Below are positions 1 through 6,985 of a stretch of 23,506 nt of DNA, one piece after another (position 1 is the stretch's first letter; every line of letters begins with the position of its first letter). A model generated the notes under the pieces. That model worked only from the letters and a program-made list of their open reading frames with translations, was not told the origin of the DNA and made no database searches. Position numbers and translations under genes: made by a program. The stretch is from contig CAIUKX010000666.1 in assembly GCA_903899795.1 (NCBI GenBank), positions 1 to 23,506 on the forward strand, in the 5' to 3' direction. The DNA is from an uncultured Flavobacteriales bacterium (lineage in GTDB: Bacteria; Bacteroidota; Bacteroidia; Flavobacteriales_D; Crocinitomicaceae).

Positions 1-1
1 C

Positions 2-397
2 TCCTTATCAGAAAAAGAGATTATTCTTACGATAGAAAAAGCTATTTCGGAGGCTTATCAATTTGATGTTCCGGTTTTGATTAGAACAGCTTCCGAATTG
101 GAAGAAATTATCGCAAAAAACCCGTTTTTTAACGAAAATGAAATTAATTTCGAAAGGGTTTACGTGACACTTTTGGCTGAAATACCTTCGCAAACACATA
201 TTGATGCTATTAATCAACTAGACTTTTCACCGGATCAATTTGTGATAGCTGACAAAACGGTTTATCTTTATTGTCCGAAGGATGGTTATGGAAACACAAA
301 GCTCTCAAATAACTTTTTTGAAAGTAAGTTGAAAGTGAAAGCGACTACTAGGAATTGGAAAACAACAAAAAAATTACTGGAATTGGCCGGTAAATAA
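2..397 (+). CDS. DUF1697 family protein, C-terminal part (5' end outside window)
   Basis: The reading frame is open from the first complete codon at base 2 to the TAA at 395-397, so this is the last 131 codons of a gene that starts before the window. A TTG at 77 could be read as a start, but the coding signal continues upstream of it (residues such as FDVPVLIRTA), so I treat the gene as truncated by the window edge. The pattern FDVPVLIRTASELEEII followed by a NPF motif is typical of DUF1697 proteins, small cytosolic proteins of about 180 residues and unknown function. The end of the protein (NTKLSNNFFESKL, then a TTRNWKT segment) fits the usual C-terminus of that family. The sigma factor gene begins 12 bases downstream, so the two may share a transcript. 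Family assignment is by recognition and no function is inferred. Confidence 0.75.
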   Translation, partial: SLSEKEIILTIEKAISEAYQFDVPVLIRTASELEEIIAKNPFFNENEINFERVYVTLLAEIPSQTHIDAINQLDFSPDQFVIADKTVYLYCPKDGYGNTKLSNNFFESKLKVKATTRNWKTTKKLLELAGK

Positions 398-409
398 ATA
401 AAAAAACAA

Positions 410-979
410 ATGCTGAATCCGAATAAATGGCTGGAAAATTATGGTGATTATCTTTTTTCGATCGCCATGCTGAAAACCAATAACAGGGAAACAGCAGAAG
501 ATCTCGTGCAGGAAAGTTTTTTATCAGCCATAAAGTCGAAAGAGGCTTTCAGAGGAGATAGTTCGGAAAAAACATGGCTTGTTTCCATTCTCAACAATAA
601 AATCATTGATTATTATCGGAAGAAAGATGTGTTAAAAAACACTTCCGAATACCTTGTGGAAACAGATCAAAGTTTTACGGACGCTTTTTTTAGTCCCAAT
701 AATTTTAGTGATGCGCACTGGAAGAAAGAAGCGTACCCGCAAGGCTGGGGATCGGGAGCGGATGAATCTGTTATAAAAAGTGATTTTCAACGAATTCTTG
801 AAAAATGTATCTCAAAAATGCCACCGAAACTCGTTCCGGTATTTGTTTCAAAATTTATTGATGATGAAGAAACCGATACAATTTGTAAGGATTATGAGAT
901 TTCCCCGTCTAATTATTGGGTAATCATTCACCGAGCAAAATTATTAATGAGAAACTGTCTCGAAAAAAATTGGGTTTAA
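410..979 (+). CDS. ECF-type sigma-70 family RNA polymerase sigma factor
   Basis: This 189-residue protein has the two-domain layout of extracytoplasmic-function sigma factors. Region 2 lies at about residues 8-73, with the NRETAEDLVQESFLSAI helix, a KTWL element and the IIDYYRKK end of region 2.4. Region 4 lies at about residues 130-185 and carries the helix-turn-helix that reads the -35-like box. The linker between them is long, about 55-60 residues, and holds a Trp/Gly-rich stretch (HWKKEAYPQGWGSG), which is characteristic of some Bacteroidota ECF groups. It would direct RNA polymerase to a small stress regulon. A zinc-binding anti-sigma-like gene starts 5 bases after the stop codon, the classic sigma/anti-sigma arrangement. 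No recognised target promoter could be assigned. The sigma role is near certain; the signal is unknown. Confidence 0.92.
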   Translation: MLNPNKWLENYGDYLFSIAMLKTNNRETAEDLVQESFLSAIKSKEAFRGDSSEKTWLVSILNNKIIDYYRKKDVLKNTSEYLVETDQSFTDAFFSPNNFSDAHWKKEAYPQGWGSGADESVIKSDFQRILEKCISKMPPKLVPVFVSKFIDDEETDTICKDYEISPSNYWVIIHRAKLLMRNCLEKNWV

Positions 980-984
980 GAAAA

Positions 985-1254
985 ATGGCAATTTTTAAAG
1001 ACATATGGTTCAGCTGTAAAGAAGCAACACTTCTCACTTTAAAAGAGAGAGAGGAAGGATTGCCTGTAGCCAGTAAATTCAGATTGATGGTTCATTTATC
1101 GTATTGCAAATGTTGCAAGCTATTCGTTAAACAAACAAAATTGATGGATCAGGCAGCAAAGAAGTACAAAGAAAATTTATTTCAACATCCTCCACATAAA
1201 CTTTCACAAGAAGCACGAGATTCCATTCAAAAGCAGTTAGAAGGTGGAAAATAA
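985..1254 (+). CDS. small zinc-binding (ZAS-type) anti-sigma-like protein
   Basis: This 89-residue soluble protein follows the sigma factor by 5 bases. The start chosen is ATG 985; an in-frame ATG at 916 would overlap the sigma gene by 64 bases and add a region with no family resemblance. Residues around 30-42 contain HLSYCKCC, which fits the H-x3-C-x2-C zinc motif of ZAS anti-sigma factors (RsrA/ChrR type). The upstream FSCKEAT segment resembles the start of the anti-sigma helical fold. No membrane segment is visible, so it should be cytosolic, unlike the membrane-bound FecR type. By family knowledge, such proteins hold the sigma factor until thiol oxidation or metal loss releases it. Here that role is inferred from motif and position. 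The low overall similarity I can recognise leaves the possibility of a divergent zinc-finger protein with another role. Confidence 0.75.
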   Translation: MAIFKDIWFSCKEATLLTLKEREEGLPVASKFRLMVHLSYCKCCKLFVKQTKLMDQAAKKYKENLFQHPPHKLSQEARDSIQKQLEGGK

Positions 1255-1321
1255 TTACACAAAAAAGAAATTTTTGTAAGGAATCTTATTTGCCTGCGTC
1301 TGTTTCTAAAAAACTTGAATT

Positions 1322-2389
1322 ATGAAGACGTATAACAAATCAATTCGATCGTATTACCTTGTTGCAATAGTATTTCTTGGACTGGCATTAAATGCATGTG
1401 GACAAGCTTCAACTTCAAGCAACAAGAAGACAGCGGGTAAAACTCCACAAATTCAAAAGACAGATGAAGAGTGGAAAAAGGAACTCACCGAGGATCAATA
1501 TTATGTGCTTCGACAACAAGGTACTGAAGCTGCATTTTCAGGGGAACTTCTCATGAATAAAGAAAAAGGTGTTTACAAATGTGCTGCGTGTGGGAATGAA
1601 CTTTTTACTGATGATATGAAGTTTGATTCTCACTGCGGATGGCCGAGTTTTGATAAAGAAATCAAAGGAGGAAAAATAATCACAAAAGAAGATTACAGTC
1701 ATGGAATGCGTCGTACGGAGATCGAATGCGCTAAATGTGGTGGTCATTTAGGTCACTTGTTTGATGATGGTCCGACTGAGACAGGAATGCGCTACTGTGT
1801 CAATTCCTTGTCACTTGAATTTGTGAGCCAGAAAGAATTGAAAACGGAAGCTCAAAAAATGGATACTATTACCCTTGGTGGAGGTTGCTATTGGTGTGTT
1901 GAGGCAGTGTATGAAATGTTGGAAGGTGTTGTAAAGGTTGAATCTGGATTTTCTGGTGGAACGGTTAATGATCCAAGTTATAAGCAAGTATGTACAGGAA
2001 CTACGGGACATGCAGAAGTGGTACAAATAGTGTATGACAATACAAAAACATCTCTGGATGAAATTCTGAAAGTGTTTTTTACTGTTCACGACCCGACAAC
2101 ATTGAATCGACAAGGAGCAGATGCTGGAACACAATACCGTTCGGTAATTTTCTATAGGAATGAAGATCAGAAAAAGACAGCTATGAGTATCATTGAAGCC
2201 TTGCAAAAGGAGAAAGTCTATTCAAATCCGATTGTAACACAGGTAGATGCTTTTAAGAAATTTTACATAGCGGAAGATTACCATCAGGACTATTACAGCG
2301 CTAATAAAGAAGAACCGTATTGCAAATTGGTTATTCAACCAAAAATTGAAAAATTCGAAAAGGTGTTTAAAGACCGGTTGAAAAAATAA
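1322..2389 (+). CDS. msrBA: bifunctional methionine sulfoxide reductase MsrB-MsrA, lipoprotein
   Basis: This 355-residue fusion repairs both epimers of oxidised methionine in proteins. Residues 1-26 are a lipoprotein signal ending in the lipobox LNAC (lipid-anchored Cys26), so it acts in the periplasm or at a membrane surface. The MsrB domain (about 48-168) has zinc ligands Cys87/Cys90 and Cys136/Cys139, the HCGWPSF motif around Cys105, and the catalytic RYCVNS at Cys159; it reduces the R form. The MsrA domain (about 181-350) begins with TLGGGCYWC. Cys189 is the catalytic residue and Cys192 follows in the motif, and the SGGTVNDPSY and GHAEVVQIVYD stretches are standard for the S-specific enzyme. 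The domain order is B then A, as in some spirochaete fusions and opposite to many MsrAB proteins. It lies 67 bases after the sigma/anti-sigma pair, which suggests, but does not prove, an oxidative-stress regulon. Confidence 0.95.
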   Translation: MKTYNKSIRSYYLVAIVFLGLALNACGQASTSSNKKTAGKTPQIQKTDEEWKKELTEDQYYVLRQQGTEAAFSGELLMNKEKGVYKCAACGNELFTDDMKFDSHCGWPSFDKEIKGGKIITKEDYSHGMRRTEIECAKCGGHLGHLFDDGPTETGMRYCVNSLSLEFVSQKELKTEAQKMDTITLGGGCYWCVEAVYEMLEGVVKVESGFSGGTVNDPSYKQVCTGTTGHAEVVQIVYDNTKTSLDEILKVFFTVHDPTTLNRQGADAGTQYRSVIFYRNEDQKKTAMSIIEALQKEKVYSNPIVTQVDAFKKFYIAEDYHQDYYSANKEEPYCKLVIQPKIEKFEKVFKDRLKK

Positions 2390-2410
2390 ATCAGTAATTT
2401 CACAAAATTA

Positions 2411-2450
2411 TAATGGTGACTGCAATCTAAAAGTATTGTGGTCACCGTTA
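2411..2450 (+). promoter_or_regulatory. strong inverted repeat between msrBA and the beta-lactamase gene
   Basis: Bases 2411-2426 pair with 2435-2450 around an 8-base loop, giving a 16-bp stem on the + strand RNA. Three of the pairs are G-U, so the + strand RNA folds better than the minus-strand RNA. It begins 21 bases after the msrBA stop. No run of T follows immediately, only an A/T-rich stretch, so it is not a clean intrinsic terminator. It could be a 3' end or processing hairpin for msrBA, or a protein-binding dyad over the -33 region of the next promoter. Confidence 0.6.
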
Positions 2451-2464
2451 AATATTTAATTTTG
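2436..2464 (+). promoter_or_regulatory. candidate Bacteroidota promoter for the beta-lactamase gene
   Basis: TAATTTTG at 2457-2464 matches the Bacteroidota -7 consensus TAnnTTTG exactly. A TTG at 2436-2438 lies 18 bases upstream as a possible -33 element. Transcription would begin close to 2470, almost on the ATG at 2471, so the mRNA could be leaderless or nearly so. The -33 element sits inside the right arm of the hairpin. Confidence 0.45.
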
Positions 2465-2470
2465 AGTGTT

Positions 2471-3304
2471 ATGAAATATATCTTTTTACTATTAACAGCG
2501 GTTTTATTTTCCATCACTTTGGGTTTTAAACCGGATGAAAAACCAAAAACAGAGATAAGATCCGATTTCAAAAAGCTCTATGATCACTATAAGGTTGAAG
2601 GAGCTTTTATGCTGTATGACGAAAAACAGGATAAATTTATCATCTATAATGAACCGCAAACAAAAACGTTTTACACACCGGCTTCAACTTTCAAAATCTG
2701 TAATTCGCTGATTGGTCTTGAAACCGGGGTCATCAAAGACGAAAATTTTATCATTCCCTGGGACAGTGTTGTCCGACAAAGAGAAGTCTGGAACAAAAAC
2801 ACAAGTTTAGCCGAAGCCTATAAAAATTCGACAGTTTGGTATTACCAGGAATTGGCCAGAAGAGTGGGGGGAACAAAGATGAAATACTGGTTGGATAAAG
2901 CCCAATTTGGGAATTGTGATACAACCGGAGGTATAGATATGTTTTGGTTGACCGGAAATTTAAGAATCAACGAGGAACAACAAATAGATTTTTTAAGAAG
3001 GTTGAATCACAATCAATTACCCTTTTCAAAACAAACAGTAGAGACGGTAAAAAAAATAATGATTGATTCCGAAAAAAGTACACCTGACTATACACTACGC
3101 GCTAAAACTGGGTTGGGCGATATGGGTGATACCGCAATAGGCTGGTATGTTGGTTTTGTGGAAACAAAAGGAGGAGTTTACTATTTTGCAAATTGTATTC
3201 AGACTAAAAATTATACAGATGCTTTTCCTGAAGCTCGAAAGGAAATAACCTATTCAATTTTGAAAGAATTGAAGATTTATCAAAAAAAAAGAAATAATCA
3301 CTAG
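2471..3304 (+). CDS. class D (OXA-like) beta-lactamase
   Basis: This 277-residue secreted serine hydrolase should open the beta-lactam ring in the periplasm. The start is ATG 2471, which gives a clean signal peptide (MKYIFLLLTAVLFSITLGF); the GTG at 2438 only adds a non-signal prefix and lies in the hairpin. The class D motifs are in order: PASTFK with nucleophile Ser72 and Lys75, expected to be carboxylated; STV at 120-122; FGN at 146-148 in place of the usual YGN; FWLTGNLRIN with Trp159; KTG at 212-214 followed by GWYVGFVE. The size matches OXA enzymes. FGN also occurs in the OXA-24/40 group. Nothing mobile flanks it, so it looks like an intrinsic chromosomal enzyme. Hydrolysis is a family inference, and the substrate spectrum cannot be read from the sequence. 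A BlaR-type sensor fragment is unlikely because there is no membrane domain. Confidence 0.92.
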   Translation: MKYIFLLLTAVLFSITLGFKPDEKPKTEIRSDFKKLYDHYKVEGAFMLYDEKQDKFIIYNEPQTKTFYTPASTFKICNSLIGLETGVIKDENFIIPWDSVVRQREVWNKNTSLAEAYKNSTVWYYQELARRVGGTKMKYWLDKAQFGNCDTTGGIDMFWLTGNLRINEEQQIDFLRRLNHNQLPFSKQTVETVKKIMIDSEKSTPDYTLRAKTGLGDMGDTAIGWYVGFVETKGGVYYFANCIQTKNYTDAFPEARKEITYSILKELKIYQKKRNNH

Positions 3305-3435
3305 AATAGTCAAGTTGTATTATCGCTCGCAGAGCCAAAATATTCATAGAGAGTTTCAGAATGGTAGTTGGTTAAGATTTTAGGCAACTGCTTCATTAAA
3401 TATTCGTATTTTGTTTAAAACCAATACTGTGTATT

Positions 3436-4941
3436 ATGAAGCAAGTACTACTAACATTCAGCTGTTTTCTGACTATAACAGCTTTTACTCAGAATACACT
3501 TCTGATCACTCCTGAATCGTATCAAAATTTGAAAAGTGCAGGACAATTGAATCCAGCAATCGATTATCGTTTTCCATCTAATGCTGGACAAGCAGTTGTA
3601 CATGTTAACCCAAAAAACATCCCGAATGGAGTTGATAAATCTGTTTGTAGCTGTTTGATTCCTTTGGATTCGACATTTTCTGTCGTTCCTTTTGACGGTG
3701 GAGTAGCTCCTGATTTTAGAAATGATGATGGTTCATCAGCGAGTATCGCGCTTCCTTTCGGTTTCAATTACTATGGAACAGTATACGATTCATTATACAT
3801 CAACAACAATGGAAATATTTCATTTGTAGCACCTTATTATACATTTACAGCAAATCCTTTCCCGGATTCTACTTTCAATATGATTGCACCTTTTTGGGGA
3901 GATGTTGATACAAGAGATTCATTGAGCGGTTTGGTATATTATAAAATTACGCCTACAGCTTTGATCATAAAATGGGAAAATGTAGGTTATTACAATGTTC
4001 ACAGTGATTTGACAAATACATTTCAATTGACAATGACCAACGGTACGGATTCTCTTGTTCCTTATGGAAACAACGTGTCATTTTGCTACGGAGATATGCA
4101 ATGGACGACAGGTGATGCATCTAGTGGAGTTGGAGGAATCGGCGGGGTTGCAGCTACAGTTGGTGTCAATCAGGGGGATCAATCGGATTATTTTCAGGTA
4201 GGAACATTTGATTCTTTGGGAGCAGCTTTTGATGGACCTTACAATGCGAATGATGGAGTTGATTTTTTAGATAATCAAGAAATTTATTTTGACTTGTCCT
4301 TAGTTGGAAATGTGCCACCGCTAATTGTCAACGCTTATTTATGCGATACAATTGATGTCTATACAGGAGATACATTGAAAAAATCCATGACTGTTGATTC
4401 TGTAACGTTTGTGATTGGAGTTAGTACTCCTGAAATAGACCAAACCGTTCAGGCAAATCTTTCGTGTACTGCTGCCGATCATTTCACGTATGCATTGACA
4501 ATGGATACACCAACGTACAAAGAATATACTTGTACTTTTTATGATATAAACTTACTGGATCATCAAGCAATGCAAACTTATTATGTTACAGTTGAAGCAA
4601 CTGATAACTGGATTCCGGCAGGAGTAAGCACGCAAACAGTTGTGATTCGGGTGAATTATGAAGCGCAAACGTCAGCAGGTTTAACGGAAATAGTACCTCA
4701 AGATGAATTGGCTATTTATCCAAACCCAACAGATGGAAATATTACCGTGAGACATAATTTCTCGACAAGTACTAATCCAACCTTGTTGATAGTCGATATA
4801 ACCGGTAAAAACGTACTTACTACAACTTTAAAGAGTAAAAATCAAAATATAGATATTGAGAATTTGAATACAGGAGTTTACTTTGCTACTATTACTACTG
4901 ACAAGGGTGCAAAAGAAACAATTAAAATTATCAAAAGATAA
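3436..4941 (+). CDS. T9SS type A sorting-domain protein with nidogen-like domain
   Basis: This 501-residue secreted protein has a signal peptide at residues 1-18 (MKQVLLTFSCFLTITAFT). Residues of about 95-285 resemble a nidogen-like (NIDO) domain: PFGFNYYGTVYDSLYINNNG, then APFWGDVDTRD, WENVGYYN, a TFQLTM strand and FCYGDMQW. Residues of about 290-415 look like one or two beta-sandwich modules that I cannot name. The last 75 residues are a type A T9SS C-terminal domain (YPNPTDGNITV, a GKNV turn, LNTGVYFATI, ending IKIIKR), which directs export through the outer membrane and anchoring or release at the surface. A role in adhesion or binding of extracellular material is inferred only from the nidogen-like fold. 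It sits alone between a 131-base gap and a strong terminator, so it is probably transcribed on its own. Confidence 0.88.
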   Translation: MKQVLLTFSCFLTITAFTQNTLLITPESYQNLKSAGQLNPAIDYRFPSNAGQAVVHVNPKNIPNGVDKSVCSCLIPLDSTFSVVPFDGGVAPDFRNDDGSSASIALPFGFNYYGTVYDSLYINNNGNISFVAPYYTFTANPFPDSTFNMIAPFWGDVDTRDSLSGLVYYKITPTALIIKWENVGYYNVHSDLTNTFQLTMTNGTDSLVPYGNNVSFCYGDMQWTTGDASSGVGGIGGVAATVGVNQGDQSDYFQVGTFDSLGAAFDGPYNANDGVDFLDNQEIYFDLSLVGNVPPLIVNAYLCDTIDVYTGDTLKKSMTVDSVTFVIGVSTPEIDQTVQANLSCTAADHFTYALTMDTPTYKEYTCTFYDINLLDHQAMQTYYVTVEATDNWIPAGVSTQTVVIRVNYEAQTSAGLTEIVPQDELAIYPNPTDGNITVRHNFSTSTNPTLLIVDITGKNVLTTTLKSKNQNIDIENLNTGVYFATITTDKGAKETIKIIKR

Positions 4942-4963
4942 GTTGTAACCAATTGCATTAATT

Positions 4964-4991
4964 AGCAGCGGGAGTATCTCGCTGCTTTTTT
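4964..4991 (+). terminator. intrinsic terminator after the nidogen-like T9SS protein
   Basis: AGCAGCG at 4964-4970 pairs with CGCTGCT at 4980-4986 around a 9-base loop. The T run that completes it is at 4986-4991. It lies 22 bases after the stop codon. Confidence 0.85.
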
Positions 4992-5091
4992 ATTTTATTG
5001 AAAATCAAATCATTAAAAATATTTTTAAAGTTTCGTGTAACTTTTGTAACACCAGTTGGTCTTACCTTCAGATAAGTTAAAAAACGAAATT

Positions 5092-5907
5092 ATGAAAACA
5101 ATAGTCTACAGTTTAGCATCACTTTTATTTGTCAATTTAAGTATCGCACAAGAAGAAAAAAAATCAGATACTACACGGATGAATTTTGGAAAAGTGGAAA
5201 TGGTGATTATTGATCATTCGAAAGATGGTCATGCAGAAGTGTCGGATACAATTGATGCGAGTCCTTCCAAAGAAGAAGCAGCAAAAAATGAAGCGCATTG
5301 GGCAGGATTTGATGTGGGAGTAATGGCTCTCTTGAACAGCCAAAACGGAACAAGTTTTCAAAATAATCCTTATTGGGAAAATGATCCAGCAAAGTCTTTT
5401 AATTTTGGATTGAATTTAATGGAACATAAGTTTAGCATCTATAAACATTACGTTGGAATCACTACAGGATTGGGGTTCAATTTCACTCAGGTCGGTTTTA
5501 AAAACAACTACGTTCTTACAACATCGATAGATTCAGTATATGGTGTTGTTGACACGTTGCATAACTATTCAAAAAATAAACTGAAAGCCTGTTATTTACA
5601 AGTTCCATTATTGTTGGAATTTAACACGAATATAAATTCAGATAAAAACTTTTATTTGTGTGCAGGTGTTGTCGGTGGGGTGCGTCTTACTTCTAAAATC
5701 AAACGAGAAGCTCAGGAAAACGGTGTGAACTTTGAGGAAAAAATGAAAGGTACATATGCTCTGAATTCCTTCAAGTTAGACGCTACAGTACGAATGGGAT
5801 ATGCGGATTGGGGTTGTTTTGCTACCTACGCTTTGGTACCATTGTTTGAACCGGGAAAAACAGTGCCAGTACACCCTTTTACAGTTGGGTTAACACATAA
5901 TTTTTAA
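5092..5907 (+). CDS. outer-membrane beta-barrel protein
   Basis: This 271-residue protein starts at ATG 5092, which places a normal signal peptide (MKTIVYSLASLLFVNLSIAQ) at the N-terminus; a start at 5056 would put 12 extra residues before it. After a charged, flexible stretch (about 20-70) the rest alternates hydrophobic and polar residues with Gly/aromatic-rich strands. Examples are GFDVGVMALLN, YVGITTGLGFNFTQVGF, CYLQVPLLLEFNTN, FYLCAGVVGGVRL and PFTVGLTHNF. The final Phe is typical of proteins inserted by the BAM machinery. It resembles the PorT-like/OmpA-like barrels that Bacteroidota call outer membrane beta-barrel domain proteins. No ligand or partner is evident. It is bounded by terminators on both sides, so it is likely monocistronic. 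The barrel call is confident, the function unknown. Confidence 0.8.
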   Translation: MKTIVYSLASLLFVNLSIAQEEKKSDTTRMNFGKVEMVIIDHSKDGHAEVSDTIDASPSKEEAAKNEAHWAGFDVGVMALLNSQNGTSFQNNPYWENDPAKSFNFGLNLMEHKFSIYKHYVGITTGLGFNFTQVGFKNNYVLTTSIDSVYGVVDTLHNYSKNKLKACYLQVPLLLEFNTNINSDKNFYLCAGVVGGVRLTSKIKREAQENGVNFEEKMKGTYALNSFKLDATVRMGYADWGCFATYALVPLFEPGKTVPVHPFTVGLTHNF

Positions 5908-5998
5908 GAAGCAGCGTAAACAAGAGATCATAAGTTTTTCACCTTTTCATAAGTTATTTGCTTGAAATTTTTGAAAGGAAGAATAGATTCTCTCAGGA

Positions 5999-6034
5999 AA
6001 CTGTCTGGAGCCGAGTTGCTTCAGGCAGTTTTTT
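5999..6034 (+). terminator. intrinsic terminator between convergent genes
   Basis: Bases 5999-6011 pair with 6018-6030 in a 13-bp stem (two G-T pairs) around a 6-base loop. Four T, one G and more T follow. It serves the + strand barrel gene. The minus strand copy lacks a good T run, so it is probably weaker for the converging PorP/SprF gene. Confidence 0.8.
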
Positions 6035-6043
6035 GTTTTCAGC

Positions 6044-6985
6044 TTATTCAAAAAGTGAACAAGTAGTTGTTTTTGTATTTTTCGGCTTACAAGTAGTAAA
6101 AGCAATGGAAAGTTCATGAGAGTTTACGGTTCCTTTACGAAGGGGTGAGGTAATGAAATCAAACGAATATTGAATAGACAGTTGTTGTTTGATTTTGAAT
6201 GAAGCAAATAGCATCACAGCATCAACATTCCGGTATCCCAAACCAAAACCAAATTGATTTTGAAAATCACACAAGAGATTTAAATCCAAAGAAGCAGGTC
6301 CAGCAGGTGGGATTCTTAAAATGAAAGCGGGCAACAAGGTAAATGATTGATTGATTGCATATCTGTAGCCCCCATTAAAAATAGTATGAAAACGAAATTT
6401 TGAATCCGTACCAATGTTGTTCCATTTTGAATGGATTAAATTTTGTTCAACAAATCCTAAGTAATAATTTTTGCCATTCCACCATGCGCCAAAGGTTGCA
6501 TCAGGAGCAATAAAGGAGGCTGTTTTCGAGATCGAAGGATCGGGATTGATGGTTACGGTATTTTGCGGATTGTATCCAAACTGAACAAAACCAGCATATA
6601 ATCCCAGAGAAAGTCTGGTTTCCGGTGTAAAATTGAAGTGAGCTGCATAAGCGAAATTAAGTCGTGTAGAAGAAAAAGCACCGATATTGTCGACTTCTAC
6701 TTTTGCTCCTACACCGTGACGGGCACTTAATAATTGCTTTCTTTTGGTATGAATTGGTGCGGCAATGGTTAAAAAACCACTTTTAGGGGCTCCGTCAAAA
6801 CCCAGCCATTGAGTTCGGTACAATGAATGGATATCCAAACAGTTTTTGATTCCTGCATGCGCCGGATTTATTGCAAACTGGTTGTAGACCCATTGTGTGT
6901 ATTGTGGAAGTTGTTGTGCAGAACCTGAACGGAAAAAAAATACAACTAAAAGAAAAACAAGAAAGTAAGGGGATTTTTTTTTCAT
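6044..6985 (-). CDS. PorP/SprF family type IX secretion membrane protein
   Basis: This 313-residue outer-membrane protein has a signal peptide ending near SGSAQ. The PorP/SprF signature follows directly: QLPQYTQWVYNQFAINPAHAG, then LYRTQWLGFDGAPKS. Later strands such as GVGAKVEVDNIGAFSSTRLNFAYAA and LSLGLYAGFVQFGYNP fit the family barrel, and the length is usual. By established knowledge, SprF-like proteins are needed for export or surface attachment of T9SS cargo carrying a type B C-terminal domain, as SprF for SprB. That fits here, because its start codon overlaps the stop codon of such a cargo gene by ATGA (6982-6985), implying translational coupling and a dedicated pair. Unusually, the C-terminus runs past the last strand into a Thr/Lys/Cys-rich tail. 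Confidence 0.93.
   Translation of the reverse strand: MKKKSPYFLVFLLVVFFFRSGSAQQLPQYTQWVYNQFAINPAHAGIKNCLDIHSLYRTQWLGFDGAPKSGFLTIAAPIHTKRKQLLSARHGVGAKVEVDNIGAFSSTRLNFAYAAHFNFTPETRLSLGLYAGFVQFGYNPQNTVTINPDPSISKTASFIAPDATFGAWWNGKNYYLGFVEQNLIHSKWNNIGTDSKFRFHTIFNGGYRYAINQSFTLLPAFILRIPPAGPASLDLNLLCDFQNQFGFGLGYRNVDAVMLFASFKIKQQLSIQYSFDFITSPLRKGTVNSHELSIAFTTCKPKNTKTTTCSLFE

Noticed and set aside
916..984. Earlier ATG start for the anti-sigma-like gene
   Set aside because: It would overlap the conserved end of the sigma factor by 64 bases and encode an unrelated basic prefix; ATG 985 gives the usual close spacing.
1811..2206. 131-codon open frame on the minus strand opposite msrBA
   Set aside because: It has no family resemblance and lies wholly over the well-supported MsrB/MsrA coding sequence; it is a by-product of that codon use.
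2438..2470. GTG start upstream of the beta-lactamase
   Set aside because: It lies in the hairpin and upstream of the -7 box, and would displace the signal peptide from the N-terminus.
3364..3391. Possible hairpin GTAGTTG/CAACTGC after the beta-lactamase gene
   Set aside because: The stem is only 7 bp with a 14-base loop and is not followed by T residues, so I do not call a terminator.
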